Shown here one piece after another: positions 7,131-15,265 of a stretch of DNA of 64,000 nt. Source of the DNA: Kumtagia sp044326205 (GTDB lineage: Bacteria; Pseudomonadota; Alphaproteobacteria; Rhizobiales; Rhizobiaceae); the NCBI RefSeq assembly GCF_044326205.1, contig NZ_JBIRCY010000007.1, positions 1-64,000 of the forward strand, in the 5' to 3' direction. The notes beneath the pieces are model-generated. The model was not told the origin of the DNA. It made no database searches and saw only the letters and a program-made list of their open reading frames with translations. The position numbers were made by a program, and so were the translations under genes. Position 1 is the stretch's first letter; each line of letters begins with the position of its first letter.

Positions 7131-9293
7131 GTGAATATAGATCACAGCCAAAAGCGGGAAAATCTCTCTCGTCGCAGTTTTCTTATCAACAGCGCCGCCG
7201 CCGGTGGTGGTTTTCTGTTGAGTCTAAGTTTGCCGCTCGGCGCCAGCCATGCGGCCGCGTCCGAGGCTTTTACGCCGAACGCGTTCGTCAAAATCACCAC
7301 TGACGGGCAGATCGTGCTGACGATGCCCTACGTTGAAATGGGACAAGGAACCTACACCTCGATCCCGATGCTGATCGCGGAGGAGCTCGAAGTCAGCCTG
7401 ACCCAGATCCAGCTCGAACATGCGCCTCCGAATGAAAAGCTCTACGCCAATCCAATGCTGGGCGTACAGGCCACTGGCAATTCGAACGCCATCCGCGGCG
7501 CCTGGAAGCCGCTGCGTGAAGCTGGTGCAGCCGCGCGCATTGTTCTGACCGAGGCCGCCGCCAGGCGTTGGGGCGTTGAAGCAACAGAGTGCCGTGCCGA
7601 AGCGGGCGAGATTATCCACACCTCAAGTGGGCGACGTTTGAAGTATGGCGACCTTGCCGAGGATGCGGCGCGCATACCGGTGCCGGAAAACGTGGCGCTG
7701 AAGGAGCCGGCCGCATTCAAGTTGATCGGCACGCCGGCAAAGCGGCTGGACGCGGCGGGCAAGGTCGATGGCTCCACCGTGTACGGGATCGACGCGCGGC
7801 CAGCGGGCGTGAAGATCGCGACGCTGGCGCAATCGCCTGTCTTCGGCGGCCGGCTGAAGAGCGTGGACGACAGCGCAGCGAAGGCCGTGAAAGGCGTGCG
7901 CCAGATCGTCCAGCTTGAGGATGCTGTGGCGGTCGTGGCCGACCACATGGGAGCGGCCAAAAAGGGGCTGGAGGCGCTCAGCATCAAGTGGGACGACGGA
8001 ATCCATGCTGCCGTGGACACGCAAGATGTTGCGCGTGAACTGGAGCAGGCCACCCTCAAGAGAGGATCAGTCGCGCAGAATATTGGCGATGCGGAGAAGG
8101 CGATCGCGACCGCAGCGACAAGGGTAGAGGCTACCTATCGATTGCCATTCCTCGCGCACGCCGCCATGGAGCCGATGAATTGCACAGCGCATTTCCGGGG
8201 CGATGAGTGCGAGATATGGATCGGCACCCAGGCGATCGCGCGCGTGCAGCAGATGGCGGCGAAGGCCGCCGGCCTGCCAGTCGATAAGGTCATCGTACAT
8301 AATCATCTCAGCGGGGGCGGCTTTGGCCGGCGGTTGGAAGCTGACGGCGCGGTGCGAGCCGTACAGATCGCGATGCAGGTCGATGGACCCGTGAAGGTGG
8401 TGTGGATGCGCGAAGAAGATATCCAGCAAGATATGTACAGGCCCTTTTGGGTCGATCGTGTCGCCGGGGGCCTCGACAAGGACGGGAAGCCAATCGCCTG
8501 GATCAACCGCTTCGCCGGATCGTCGGTGATCGCACGCTGGTTGCCTGCCGCGTTCAAGAACGGTCTCGACCCGGATACGACGGAAGGCGCGATCGATCTG
8601 GTCTATGCGCTGCCGAATCTCCACGTCGAATATCTGCAAGTCGAGCCGCCTGGCATACGGACGGCGTTCTGGCGGAGTGTCGGACCGTCGCATAACGTCT
8701 TCGTCACCGAGAGCTTCATCGACGAATTGGCTGTCGCCGCTGGACAGGACGCGGTTGCCTATCGACGGGCACTGCTTGAGCACAATCCGCGCGCGAAGGC
8801 TGTGCTGGACCTCGCCGCCGAGAAGGCGGGGTGGGGCGCGCAGTTGCCTCAGCGGCGTGGGCGTGGCGTCGCGTTGCAGAACGTATTCGGAAGCTACCTC
8901 GCACAGGTCGCCGAAGTGGAGGTCGCCAACGATGGATCGGTGCGGGTCCATCGCGTCGTCTGCGCAATGGATTGTGGCACGGTTATCAATCCCAATACGG
9001 TCGAGGCGCAGATCCAGAGCGGGGTCATGTTCGGCGTGACCGCGGCGCTGTACGGTAAGATCACCCTGAAGAATGGGCGTGTCGAACAGAGCAATTTCGA
9101 CACATATCAAATGCTGCGGATCAACGAGGCGCCGGCCATCCAGGTTTACGTCGTCAAAAGCTCGGAGCTGCCGGGTGGAATGGGCGAGGCCGGCACGTCG
9201 GGGATCGTACCGGCGATAGCCAACGCAGTGTTCGCCGCCACCGGCAAGCGATTGCGGGAAATGCCGATCGATCCCGACGCGCTGAAGGCGTGA
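7131..9293 (+). CDS. molybdopterin-dependent oxidoreductase, isoquinoline 1-oxidoreductase beta-like
   Basis: A 720-residue molybdenum hydroxylase large subunit, read from a GTG start. Residues ~14-42 are a twin-arginine leader (LSRRSFLINSAAAGGGFLL), so the complex is expected to be folded and exported to the periplasm with its small subunit. Cofactor motifs include LSGGGFGRRLEADGA and the C-terminal GGMGEAGTSGIVPAIANAV with the catalytic Glu. The length is typical of single-chain IorB-like proteins. The substrate could be an N-heterocycle or an aldehyde. No XdhC-like cofactor-insertion gene or cytochrome subunit is nearby, so these must be supplied from elsewhere. Confidence 0.88.
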   Translation: MNIDHSQKRENLSRRSFLINSAAAGGGFLLSLSLPLGASHAAASEAFTPNAFVKITTDGQIVLTMPYVEMGQGTYTSIPMLIAEELEVSLTQIQLEHAPPNEKLYANPMLGVQATGNSNAIRGAWKPLREAGAAARIVLTEAAARRWGVEATECRAEAGEIIHTSSGRRLKYGDLAEDAARIPVPENVALKEPAAFKLIGTPAKRLDAAGKVDGSTVYGIDARPAGVKIATLAQSPVFGGRLKSVDDSAAKAVKGVRQIVQLEDAVAVVADHMGAAKKGLEALSIKWDDGIHAAVDTQDVARELEQATLKRGSVAQNIGDAEKAIATAATRVEATYRLPFLAHAAMEPMNCTAHFRGDECEIWIGTQAIARVQQMAAKAAGLPVDKVIVHNHLSGGGFGRRLEADGAVRAVQIAMQVDGPVKVVWMREEDIQQDMYRPFWVDRVAGGLDKDGKPIAWINRFAGSSVIARWLPAAFKNGLDPDTTEGAIDLVYALPNLHVEYLQVEPPGIRTAFWRSVGPSHNVFVTESFIDELAVAAGQDAVAYRRALLEHNPRAKAVLDLAAEKAGWGAQLPQRRGRGVALQNVFGSYLAQVAEVEVANDGSVRVHRVVCAMDCGTVINPNTVEAQIQSGVMFGVTAALYGKITLKNGRVEQSNFDTYQMLRINEAPAIQVYVVKSSELPGGMGEAGTSGIVPAIANAVFAATGKRLREMPIDPDALKA

Positions 9294-9331
9294 CCCGGAA
9301 CGAGCAACAGAACCAATCAGAGGACAGAGAC

Positions 9332-9757
9332 ATGATCCGCAAGGCAAAGGCTGTTTGGCATGGAACCGGCCGCGAGGGCGATGGTCATCTATCGAGCGAA
9401 TCCGGTGTGCTTGCCAATACGCCCTATTCGTTCAAGACTCGCTTCGAGAATGAGAAGGGGACCAACCCGGAAGAGTTGATCGCTGCCGCGCACGCCGGTT
9501 GCTTCACGATGGCGCTGGCCTTCGCTCTTCAGCTTGCGGGCTTCACTCCCACCGAGCTTGTCACAGAAGCCACGGTCACCCTCGAGCCGGACGGCAAGGG
9601 ATTCAAAATCAGCAGTTCGGCTCTGACTTTGCACGCCAAGGTGCCAAACCTGGATCAGGCGGGATTCGCTCGCATCGCCGGCGAAGCCGAGAAGAATTGT
9701 CCGGTATCGAAGGTTCTCAACGCCACCATCACGCTGGACGCGAATTTGATCGCGTGA
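9332..9757 (+). CDS. osmC: OsmC-family peroxiredoxin
   Basis: A 141-residue OsmC/Ohr-fold thiol peroxidase. It has the OsmC-specific opening IRKAKAVWHGTGREGDGHLSS and two redox cysteines, in AAAHAGCFTMALAFALQ and EAEKNCPVSKVLNATI. OsmC reduces organic hydroperoxides in the cytoplasm. The ATG at 9332 has AGAGGACAGAG upstream. It lies 38 bp after the molybdenum subunit, suggesting that peroxides or electrophiles arise in the same pathway. Family assignment is firm; which peroxide it meets is unknown. Confidence 0.9.
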   Translation: MIRKAKAVWHGTGREGDGHLSSESGVLANTPYSFKTRFENEKGTNPEELIAAAHAGCFTMALAFALQLAGFTPTELVTEATVTLEPDGKGFKISSSALTLHAKVPNLDQAGFARIAGEAEKNCPVSKVLNATITLDANLIA

Positions 9758-9784
9758 CCGCTTCACTAGGAAAGGTCCAAATCC

Positions 9785-10252
9785 ATGTCCCGCACTCATC
9801 AACCCGACCAGGCCGAGTTCAGAGCGATCCTGCCCGAAGAGATCGTTTGGAAGCCGTTCCCGGCTTTTCCATCTGGAGCGCGTCTTGCCGTTGTTGTCGG
9901 ACATCCTACACAAGCCGGCCCTTACGTGGTCAGGGTCAAGGTGCCGGGCGGCACGAAATTGATGCCGCACAAGCATCCGGAAGACCGAATCTACACCGTG
10001 ATGTCCGGTGTGTTCTACATTGGTCTTGGCGATACCTTCGATGGGGACAAGGTGAACGCTTATCCGCCAGGAAGCGTCATTGTCCTCCCCGGTGACACCT
10101 GGCATTTCCATTGGGCGAAATCCGGCGAATACGTCACGCAGGTGACAGCGATCGGTCCGCTCGGCCTCGAATATCACGATCTGCGGGATGACCCGCGTCA
10201 TCAACAATCGAATGTCGCCGGCGGCCCCGTGAGCCAGCGAACGGCCCACTAG
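9785..10252 (+). CDS. cupin-domain protein
   Basis: A 155-residue single-domain cupin. The first metal motif is GGTKLMPHKHPEDRIYTVMSG (two His, one Glu-like position) and the second is PGSVIVLPGDTWHFHW with His. Small cupins of this type may be dioxygenases, isomerases or binding proteins, and no specific reaction can be read. It follows OsmC by 27 bp and precedes the enolase-superfamily gene by 27 bp, so it is co-transcribed. No signal peptide is present. Confidence 0.8.
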   Translation: MSRTHQPDQAEFRAILPEEIVWKPFPAFPSGARLAVVVGHPTQAGPYVVRVKVPGGTKLMPHKHPEDRIYTVMSGVFYIGLGDTFDGDKVNAYPPGSVIVLPGDTWHFHWAKSGEYVTQVTAIGPLGLEYHDLRDDPRHQQSNVAGGPVSQRTAH

Positions 10253-10279
10253 CGCCGCGCAAAAAAAGGTTGTCGAACC

Positions 10280-11380
10280 ATGATCATTTCACGCATCGAG
10301 ACCATTCCGCTCCGGGTCCCGTTCAAGAAGGGAACGAGTTCTGATGCATCTGCGTGGGGTGACAGCAATCTGCCGGCAGCAGACGCGCTGCTCGTGAAGG
10401 TGACAACTGACGAGGGATTGGTGGGATGGGGCGAGGCCTTCGGCTTTCGAGCGGTTGCATCGGCAGCGCTCGCAGTCGACCAACTGATCGCACCGCTTTG
10501 CATCGGTAAGGACGCGACGCAAATTGGATCGCTCATGTTGAGTGTTCAGAAGGCGCTTCACGTGTTTGGACGCGGCGGTGCACTGGCGTTCGCAATCTCG
10601 GCGGTCGACATCGCGCTGTGGGATATCGCAGGCAAGGCAGCCAACGCGCCATTGCGTACCCTGTTGGGTGGTGGTGTATCCAAGCTGGACTGCTATGCGA
10701 GCCTGGTTCGCTATTCGGAACCGTCGCTGGTCCGCGCAGCCGTTCGGCGGGCCATCGAAGCGGGGTTCCGTGCGCTGAAACTTCACGAGATCGAGCTTCC
10801 GGCGATTCGCGCTGCTCGCGAGGAGGCGGGACCCGACATCGAACTGATGCTCGACGTCAACTGCCCCTGGACAATGAATGAGGCGCGCTTGATCGCTGAA
10901 GAGCTCAGGCCGATCCGGCTGAAGTGGCTGGAGGAGCCGCTTTGGCCACCGGAAAATTTCAACGGTCTCGCCGAACTCCGTGGACACAGCGGAATTCCGG
11001 TCGCTGCGGGAGAGAACGTCTATACGCTTATGGATTTCGAACGCCTGTTGGCAGCAAAAGCAGTCAACTTCGTGCAGCCAAGCCCTGCTAAGATGGGAGG
11101 CGTCAGCGAACTGCGCAAAGTGTTTGCGCTTGCAGCCGTCCACAACACCACGGTCATGCCTCATGCCTTCTACGACGGCCCGGGCCTGCTCGCCGCGATC
11201 CATGCGACAGCTGCGCTTGGCACGGCCGACTCGATGATCGAGTGGCGGTGGTTCGATCTGGAGGCGACGATCTACGGTGGCGCGCTGAGCACCGTGGGCG
11301 GCGGCATTGCTGTTCCGCATGGACCGGGATTGGGTCTTGATCCGGATCCTGATTTCATCAAGGTCTACCGCCGGGCATAA
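10280..11380 (+). CDS. mandelate racemase/muconate lactonizing enzyme family protein
   Basis: A 366-residue enolase-superfamily enzyme. It has the N-terminal capping domain (ISRIETIPLRVPFKKGT) and a barrel with metal ligands Asp in ELMLDVNCPW, Glu in KWLEEPLWPP and Glu in AAGENVYT. The general acid/base positions are ALKLHE (Lys-x-His instead of the commoner Lys-x-Lys) and the PHAFYDG His. This places it in the mandelate racemase subgroup, acting on a carboxylate by alpha-proton abstraction, for example a sugar-acid dehydratase or racemase. The substrate cannot be named. The start follows AAGG at a good distance. It closes the plus-strand operon; a gene-poor stretch follows. Confidence 0.82.
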   Translation: MIISRIETIPLRVPFKKGTSSDASAWGDSNLPAADALLVKVTTDEGLVGWGEAFGFRAVASAALAVDQLIAPLCIGKDATQIGSLMLSVQKALHVFGRGGALAFAISAVDIALWDIAGKAANAPLRTLLGGGVSKLDCYASLVRYSEPSLVRAAVRRAIEAGFRALKLHEIELPAIRAAREEAGPDIELMLDVNCPWTMNEARLIAEELRPIRLKWLEEPLWPPENFNGLAELRGHSGIPVAAGENVYTLMDFERLLAAKAVNFVQPSPAKMGGVSELRKVFALAAVHNTTVMPHAFYDGPGLLAAIHATAALGTADSMIEWRWFDLEATIYGGALSTVGGGIAVPHGPGLGLDPDPDFIKVYRRA

Positions 11381-11947
11381 AGCATGCCCAAGCCCACGGG
11401 ATCGTCGATCACAGCCATCACGTCATCATCATCGGCGCGGCGAAGTCGGTCTGGGCGCCGTGTCCGGGATAGCCGATTCGAGATTGCGAATGGCTTGCGT
11501 CGCAAACGTGTTCCGACGCGCAGCAATAGGGTCGCCGCGCAGGTGGCACGACCGCGCCGCTCAACAAGCGATCGGCGATCGGGCGGACCGAAGCCATGGT
11601 TCAGATGCGCGAGGGGATTTTCCGAAACGGATGACAATACCTGGCTGAGGCACGCACTTTCCGGCTCGATGCCGACGGAAAGGGCCGCCTCGCCTACCGG
11701 CTGGAGCATTTAAGGCCGCTGACGAGGAGGTAGCGACGATACCTGCCGCGGGAACGTCCACAGTGCCGACGAGGCGAAGGCAACCCCTGTTGGCGACAAT
11801 TCCGACGACACAAGATTTGCGATCAAGAAAGGCGACGGCGTCCGCACCGATGGCGCCGCCTGGGAAAAGGCTGGTCATGAAAGCCGTATTGAGCCAGCTG
11901 CGCTCCTCGCCGTCCCAACAGAAGTCGCCGCGAGTACGTTTCGCCGC
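11381..11947. other. gene-poor 567-bp stretch, possibly decayed coding DNA
   Basis: It lies between the convergent ends of the enolase-superfamily gene and the uncharacterised gene at 11948. Several short overlapping frames on both strands are open, but none has a good ribosome site or recognisable domain. It may be degenerate coding sequence or simply a GC-rich spacer. No terminator is clear. Confidence 0.35.
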
Positions 11948-12472
11948 CTACCTCTTGAGAGCAGCCCGCTCGATGCTGGCTGCGAAGAAAGGCGTTTCGC
12001 CCTGGTTATGCGCAATCGAGGCCGGCTGGCGCTGGATGCGGAATTGTTCGAACGGGATGCCCTGTCGCGCCAAAAACGACATGAACTCGTCAGTTCCGTA
12101 TGATCTGACGCGGTTCGTGAACTCGCACTTGCCGTCGTCGATCGGCTTGGCACTCAATTCCCACGTTACGTGAATGGTCGTGCGGCCGGTGGGCGTGAAA
12201 ACGTCCGAGTCGGAGTCCAGAATCAAATGGTCCTTCTGGCCGAGCGTCTCGACGTAATGCTGCACCATCAGGCTGCCGCCGATCGTCTCGACGTTGATCG
12301 ACATGCGCTTGCCGTCCGGCGCGGTGGTGAAGCCGGCGGCGATGTGGGCTGGCGAACAGCCCTGGTACTCGCGCTCGGACAAGCTAAAACACCAGGCAGG
12401 TATGTCGATCTTGTCGATCGAGGCGTTGATGATGGCGGTGAAGCTTGAATCAACGATCTGATTGTCGCGCAC
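11948..12472 (-). CDS. uncharacterised protein, possibly SRPBCC-fold
   Basis: A 174-residue protein with a GTG start at 12472, preceded by AAGGA. I do not recognise a specific family. Alternating strand-like segments (SSFTAIINASIDKIDIPAW, MSINVETIGGSLMVQHYVE, TTIHVTWELSAKP, KCEFTNRVRSYG) resemble the SRPBCC/polyketide-cyclase ligand-binding fold, but that is a guess from pattern. No signal peptide or membrane segment is seen. It is downstream of the cysteine hydrolase gene on the same strand with a ~110-bp gap, so it may share the promoter region near 13361-13400. Confidence 0.6.
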   Translation of the reverse strand: MRDNQIVDSSFTAIINASIDKIDIPAWCFSLSEREYQGCSPAHIAAGFTTAPDGKRMSINVETIGGSLMVQHYVETLGQKDHLILDSDSDVFTPTGRTTIHVTWELSAKPIDDGKCEFTNRVRSYGTDEFMSFLARQGIPFEQFRIQRQPASIAHNQGETPFFAASIERAALKR

Positions 12473-12585
12473 GATGTGAGTTTCCTTTGAGAATTAGGAC
12501 GCCGCCCGCTGCCTGCGATCGGTGTCGCGTGAAGTCTGCACAGTTCAGGGTTTCGTCGCCGAGACAACGGCGACCGCTTTCACGG

Positions 12586-13239
12586 TCATGCCGGTTGCAC
12601 TGCTTCTTTCGATGAAGCTGGCGGCAGAGCCGCGATTAGATCTGCCGTGGTCAGGATCGCATGGGCGAAAGTGGGACCATTTAGATCGTGTGCGGCATGC
12701 ATCATCTCGTGTGAAAACGCGGCGGTGGCGTCGCGCACCAAGGTTACGTGGTAGCCGAGCTCCATGGCGTAGCGACCAGTCGACTCGATGCACGTGTTGG
12801 CGAGCAGTCCGACCACGATGACGTGGCTGATGTCCTTCTGCTTCAACTGCATATCCAGGTCGGTATTGGCGAATCCGCTCTGACCCCAATGTTCATGGAC
12901 GACGATGTCGCCTTCCTTCGGTGCAAAATCCGGATGCCAGTCGCCCCCCCATTCGCCGCGAGCGAAGCTATGGCGATGCATGATCGACTTCTGCGTTGGA
13001 TTGGGATGATCCCAGCTTTCATAGTCGCCCGGTTCCCAGCGTCGGTGCGGGACGATCACCACTTGAATTTTAGCGGCGCGGATGGCGCCATCCAGTCGGC
13101 GCAGATTGTTAAGGAGCCCGTTCTCGTCGGCGACCGCCTTGACACGCGGAAATACCTTGCCGCCCTCCGACAGGAAGTCGTTGTAAGGGTCCACAAACAA
13201 CAGCGCGGTTCGTTCGCGCGGATAAACGGTCTCGTCCAC
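12586..13239 (-). CDS. cysteine hydrolase of the isochorismatase-like family
   Basis: A 217-residue isochorismatase-fold hydrolase. It begins with a GTG at 13239 that follows AAGGAG. The catalytic Asp is in LLFVDPYNDF and the nucleophile Cys in VGLLANTCIESTGRYAME. At the place of the usual catalytic Lys, before the S-x-F-x-x-TDL stretch, the sequence is HEHWGQSGFANTDLD, so His or Trp stands there. Family members cleave amides or similar C-N bonds. The substrate is unknown. Upstream lies motif copy B (13361-13400), shared with the hydrolase operon at 4.1 kb. Confidence 0.82.
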   Translation of the reverse strand: MDETVYPRERTALLFVDPYNDFLSEGGKVFPRVKAVADENGLLNNLRRLDGAIRAAKIQVVIVPHRRWEPGDYESWDHPNPTQKSIMHRHSFARGEWGGDWHPDFAPKEGDIVVHEHWGQSGFANTDLDMQLKQKDISHVIVVGLLANTCIESTGRYAMELGYHVTLVRDATAAFSHEMMHAAHDLNGPTFAHAILTTADLIAALPPASSKEAVQPA

Positions 13240-13360
13240 TGATCATCTCCTTGGCCTTTTGGCGGCCGGTCTGCCGGCCTTCGACGTTTCCGGGACAGTT
13301 GAAAACCGCGATCCGTCAATGCCGCCGTTGTGCGCAGAATGTCCGTCGGTCGCCTTTCGG

Positions 13361-13400
13361 ACCATTCAACGATGGGAAGAGAGGGTTCATATCTAGGTAT
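13361..13400 (-). promoter_or_regulatory. bipartite dispersed motif, copy B
   Basis: Read on the minus strand, ATACCT (13395-13400) is followed by CTTCCCATCGTTGAATGGT (13361-13379), identical over 19 bp to copy A at 4032-4050. It lies 122 bp upstream of the cysteine hydrolase start and points towards it. Confidence 0.5.
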
Positions 13401-13586
13401 GCGACAATCAGCAGGGATGGCTCGCACTGTCGGACGCGCCGAGCAGCGTCCGTTGGCCTGGTTGTCCGACCAGCGTTAGGAAGCAATCTTGTCCGCAATC
13501 GCCTGCCACGAGGGCTTTGGCCCAGGACGCGGGGGTGGTTGGAGCAATGGTCTGGAATATGCAGGTGGCGTCGGGTGGCGATGCGC

Positions 13587-14228
13587 CTATCGGCCGATCT
13601 TGTGGCGGTCCAGATTGAGTGCGTCGGCCATGCGAACCAGCTCCGCGTATGTCCGTGCAGCCATCTTGTGCATGGCCGCACCGCGATGAATCTTGACTGT
13701 GATTTCGCTGATCCCGAGGTCGCCGGCGACCTGCTTGTTCATCTTGCCGGCAGTCACGTGGGACATGACTTCCTGTTCGCGTGGGGTGAGGGTCTCAAAC
13801 CGCTTTCGGATTTGCGACACGTTGTTGTCGATGGCTCGTCTTTGCCTGTCGCGCTCGATCGCGGCCATGACGGCGTCAAGCATGTCCTGATCGCGGAACG
13901 GTTTCGCAAGAAAGTCAACGGCACCGAGTTTCATCGCGCTGACCGACATGGGGATATCGCCGAAGCCGGTCATCATGACCACGGGAATGCCCACTCCGAT
14001 CTGGGTCAGGCGACCTTGAAATTCGAGCCCATTCATATCCGGGAGTCTGACGTCGAGGACGATACAGCCAGGCCGATTCGTCAGCTTCGCTGAAAGGAAA
14101 TCGTTCGCCGTATGGTAGGTTTCGGTCTGCAGTCCAACGGAATCAAACAGCCCAGCCAATGCATTGCGCATAGAGACGTCGTCGTCGACGACGTGCACAA
14201 TCGGCTTTTGGCTGGTCTCGACTCGCAT
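13587..14228 (-). CDS. FixJ-family two-component response regulator
   Basis: A 213-residue regulator. Residues ~8-122 are a receiver domain with the acidic pair in HVVDDDVSMR, phospho-acceptor Asp in IVLDVRLPDMNG, Thr in MMTGFGDIP and Lys in LAKPFRDQD. Residues ~145-205 are a LuxR-type helix-turn-helix (FETLTPREQEVMSHVTAGKM ... DLGISEITVKIHRGAAMHKM), the FixJ/NodW arrangement. The ATG at 14228 is chosen because the receiver starts just after it; the open frame upstream is not coding-like. Histidine kinases at 16.3-24 kb are the probable partners. Motif copy E upstream suggests autoregulation, by inference. Confidence 0.9.
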   Translation of the reverse strand: MRVETSQKPIVHVVDDDVSMRNALAGLFDSVGLQTETYHTANDFLSAKLTNRPGCIVLDVRLPDMNGLEFQGRLTQIGVGIPVVMMTGFGDIPMSVSAMKLGAVDFLAKPFRDQDMLDAVMAAIERDRQRRAIDNNVSQIRKRFETLTPREQEVMSHVTAGKMNKQVAGDLGISEITVKIHRGAAMHKMAARTYAELVRMADALNLDRHKIGR

Positions 14229-14260
14229 TGATATAGATACGCGCCTTATGGTTGCCCTGA

Positions 14261-14304
14261 CATCTAACACGGATGGCAACCGGGCGCTGATCACACCTAC
14301 GTAT
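14261..14304 (-). promoter_or_regulatory. bipartite dispersed motif, copy E (diverged)
   Basis: On the minus strand, ATACGT (revcomp of 14299-14304) is followed by CCATCCGTGTTAGATG (revcomp of 14261-14276), resembling CCATCGTTGAATG of copies A and B with a slightly longer gap. The upstream part sits in the near-palindrome CCTACGTATAGG (14296-14307). It lies ~33 bp before the FixJ-type gene. The rest of the 14229-14643 spacer shows nothing else I can name. Confidence 0.4.
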
Positions 14305-14643
14305 AGGTAGGACAAGAATTGCCTGCCAAAAATTTCAGCAAAAGCGCAGCAAATTCGGACGTTAACCGAGGCCGGCGTCGATGGACAGAGGTGGTCCCAA
14401 GTTCCCGTGAACGTCGCCACCGGCGGACATCCCATCGTACGTCAGCCATCTCTGGCTAACGGATCGTATGATGCGGGCGTCGCCAGCAACGAAGGTATGC
14501 CGGTGATGCTGGACCGGTGGTACTGCCTTCGGAACGTGCAGTCGCTTGCTGCTATAACACTGTTGTATGATTTCTAGGCGCGGCAGGTCGATGCAGAATT
14601 GGACTCCCCGGTTCCAGCCTTCAATTCGGGGCAAGGATGCAGT

Positions 14644-15021
14644 GTGCCCAAGAACCTCGAAATCGCAGTCATCGACGATGATCCGTCTTTCCGGGTGGCG
14701 CTCGTCGAATCGCTAGTTTCGCTGGGCTATGGAACCGGGGGCTACACTTCGGCAGAGGACTACCTTGGTTCCGTTGGAGAAAAGCTGTTTGACTGCATTG
14801 TAACGGACATCCACATGCCTGGTATGAGCGGGTTCGATCTGGTTCAACGCCTTGCCGCGCACGGCTCGACCACGCCCGTGGTGTTGATAACGGCACGTTC
14901 GGAAGCAAGCCTGGCCGTGAGGGCATCTGCCGTCGGAGCCGTGTGCCTGCTCAGAAAGCCTTTCAAGACGAGCGATCTGATCAATTGCATCGAAGGCGCT
15001 GCGGGAAGCTCGACCGTATAG
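14644..15021 (+). CDS. single-domain response regulator (receiver only)
   Basis: A stand-alone receiver domain of ~125 residues. I use the GTG at 14644 (VPKNLEIAVIDDD) because AAGGA lies seven bases upstream; a TTG at 14599 is possible but weaker. Acidic pocket in AVIDDDPSFR, phospho-acceptor Asp in IVTDIHMPGMSG, Thr in LITARSEAS, Lys in LLRKPFKTSD. No output domain follows, so it must act by protein contact or as a phosphate sink or relay, like other CheY/DivK-type proteins. It lies between the FixJ-type gene, which it faces divergently, and the binding-protein gene, within the sensory block. Confidence 0.85.
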   Translation: MPKNLEIAVIDDDPSFRVALVESLVSLGYGTGGYTSAEDYLGSVGEKLFDCIVTDIHMPGMSGFDLVQRLAAHGSTTPVVLITARSEASLAVRASAVGAVCLLRKPFKTSDLINCIEGAAGSSTV

Positions 15022-15265
15022 GTGTGCATCTGGCGCGGTGCGCTCCAGTAGCAAGCCTGTCATCCGCGCGAGAGGATCGACCCGACCACCGACACCCCAT
15101 GCCCATTTCATAGGGCCTTTCAATTTCGCCAAATCCGGCATTTACTCCCATCCGCTGTGCCTGATGGGTGAAACGCTGCTTCGTGCCACGATGTGCAAGT
15201 GGTTCGTCGGAGCAATGCTAACTCGGAATGCAACAAAATCCGGGTCAATAAAATAGGGCAATGCC

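Noticed and set aside
11384..11713. 109-codon plus-strand open frame after the enolase-superfamily gene
   Set aside because: Ser/Arg-rich translation with no domain and no ribosome site; probably random GC-rich frame.
15005..15060. fifth copy of the bipartite motif before the binding-protein gene
   Set aside because: Only TATAGGTGTG resembles copy E; the second box is missing.
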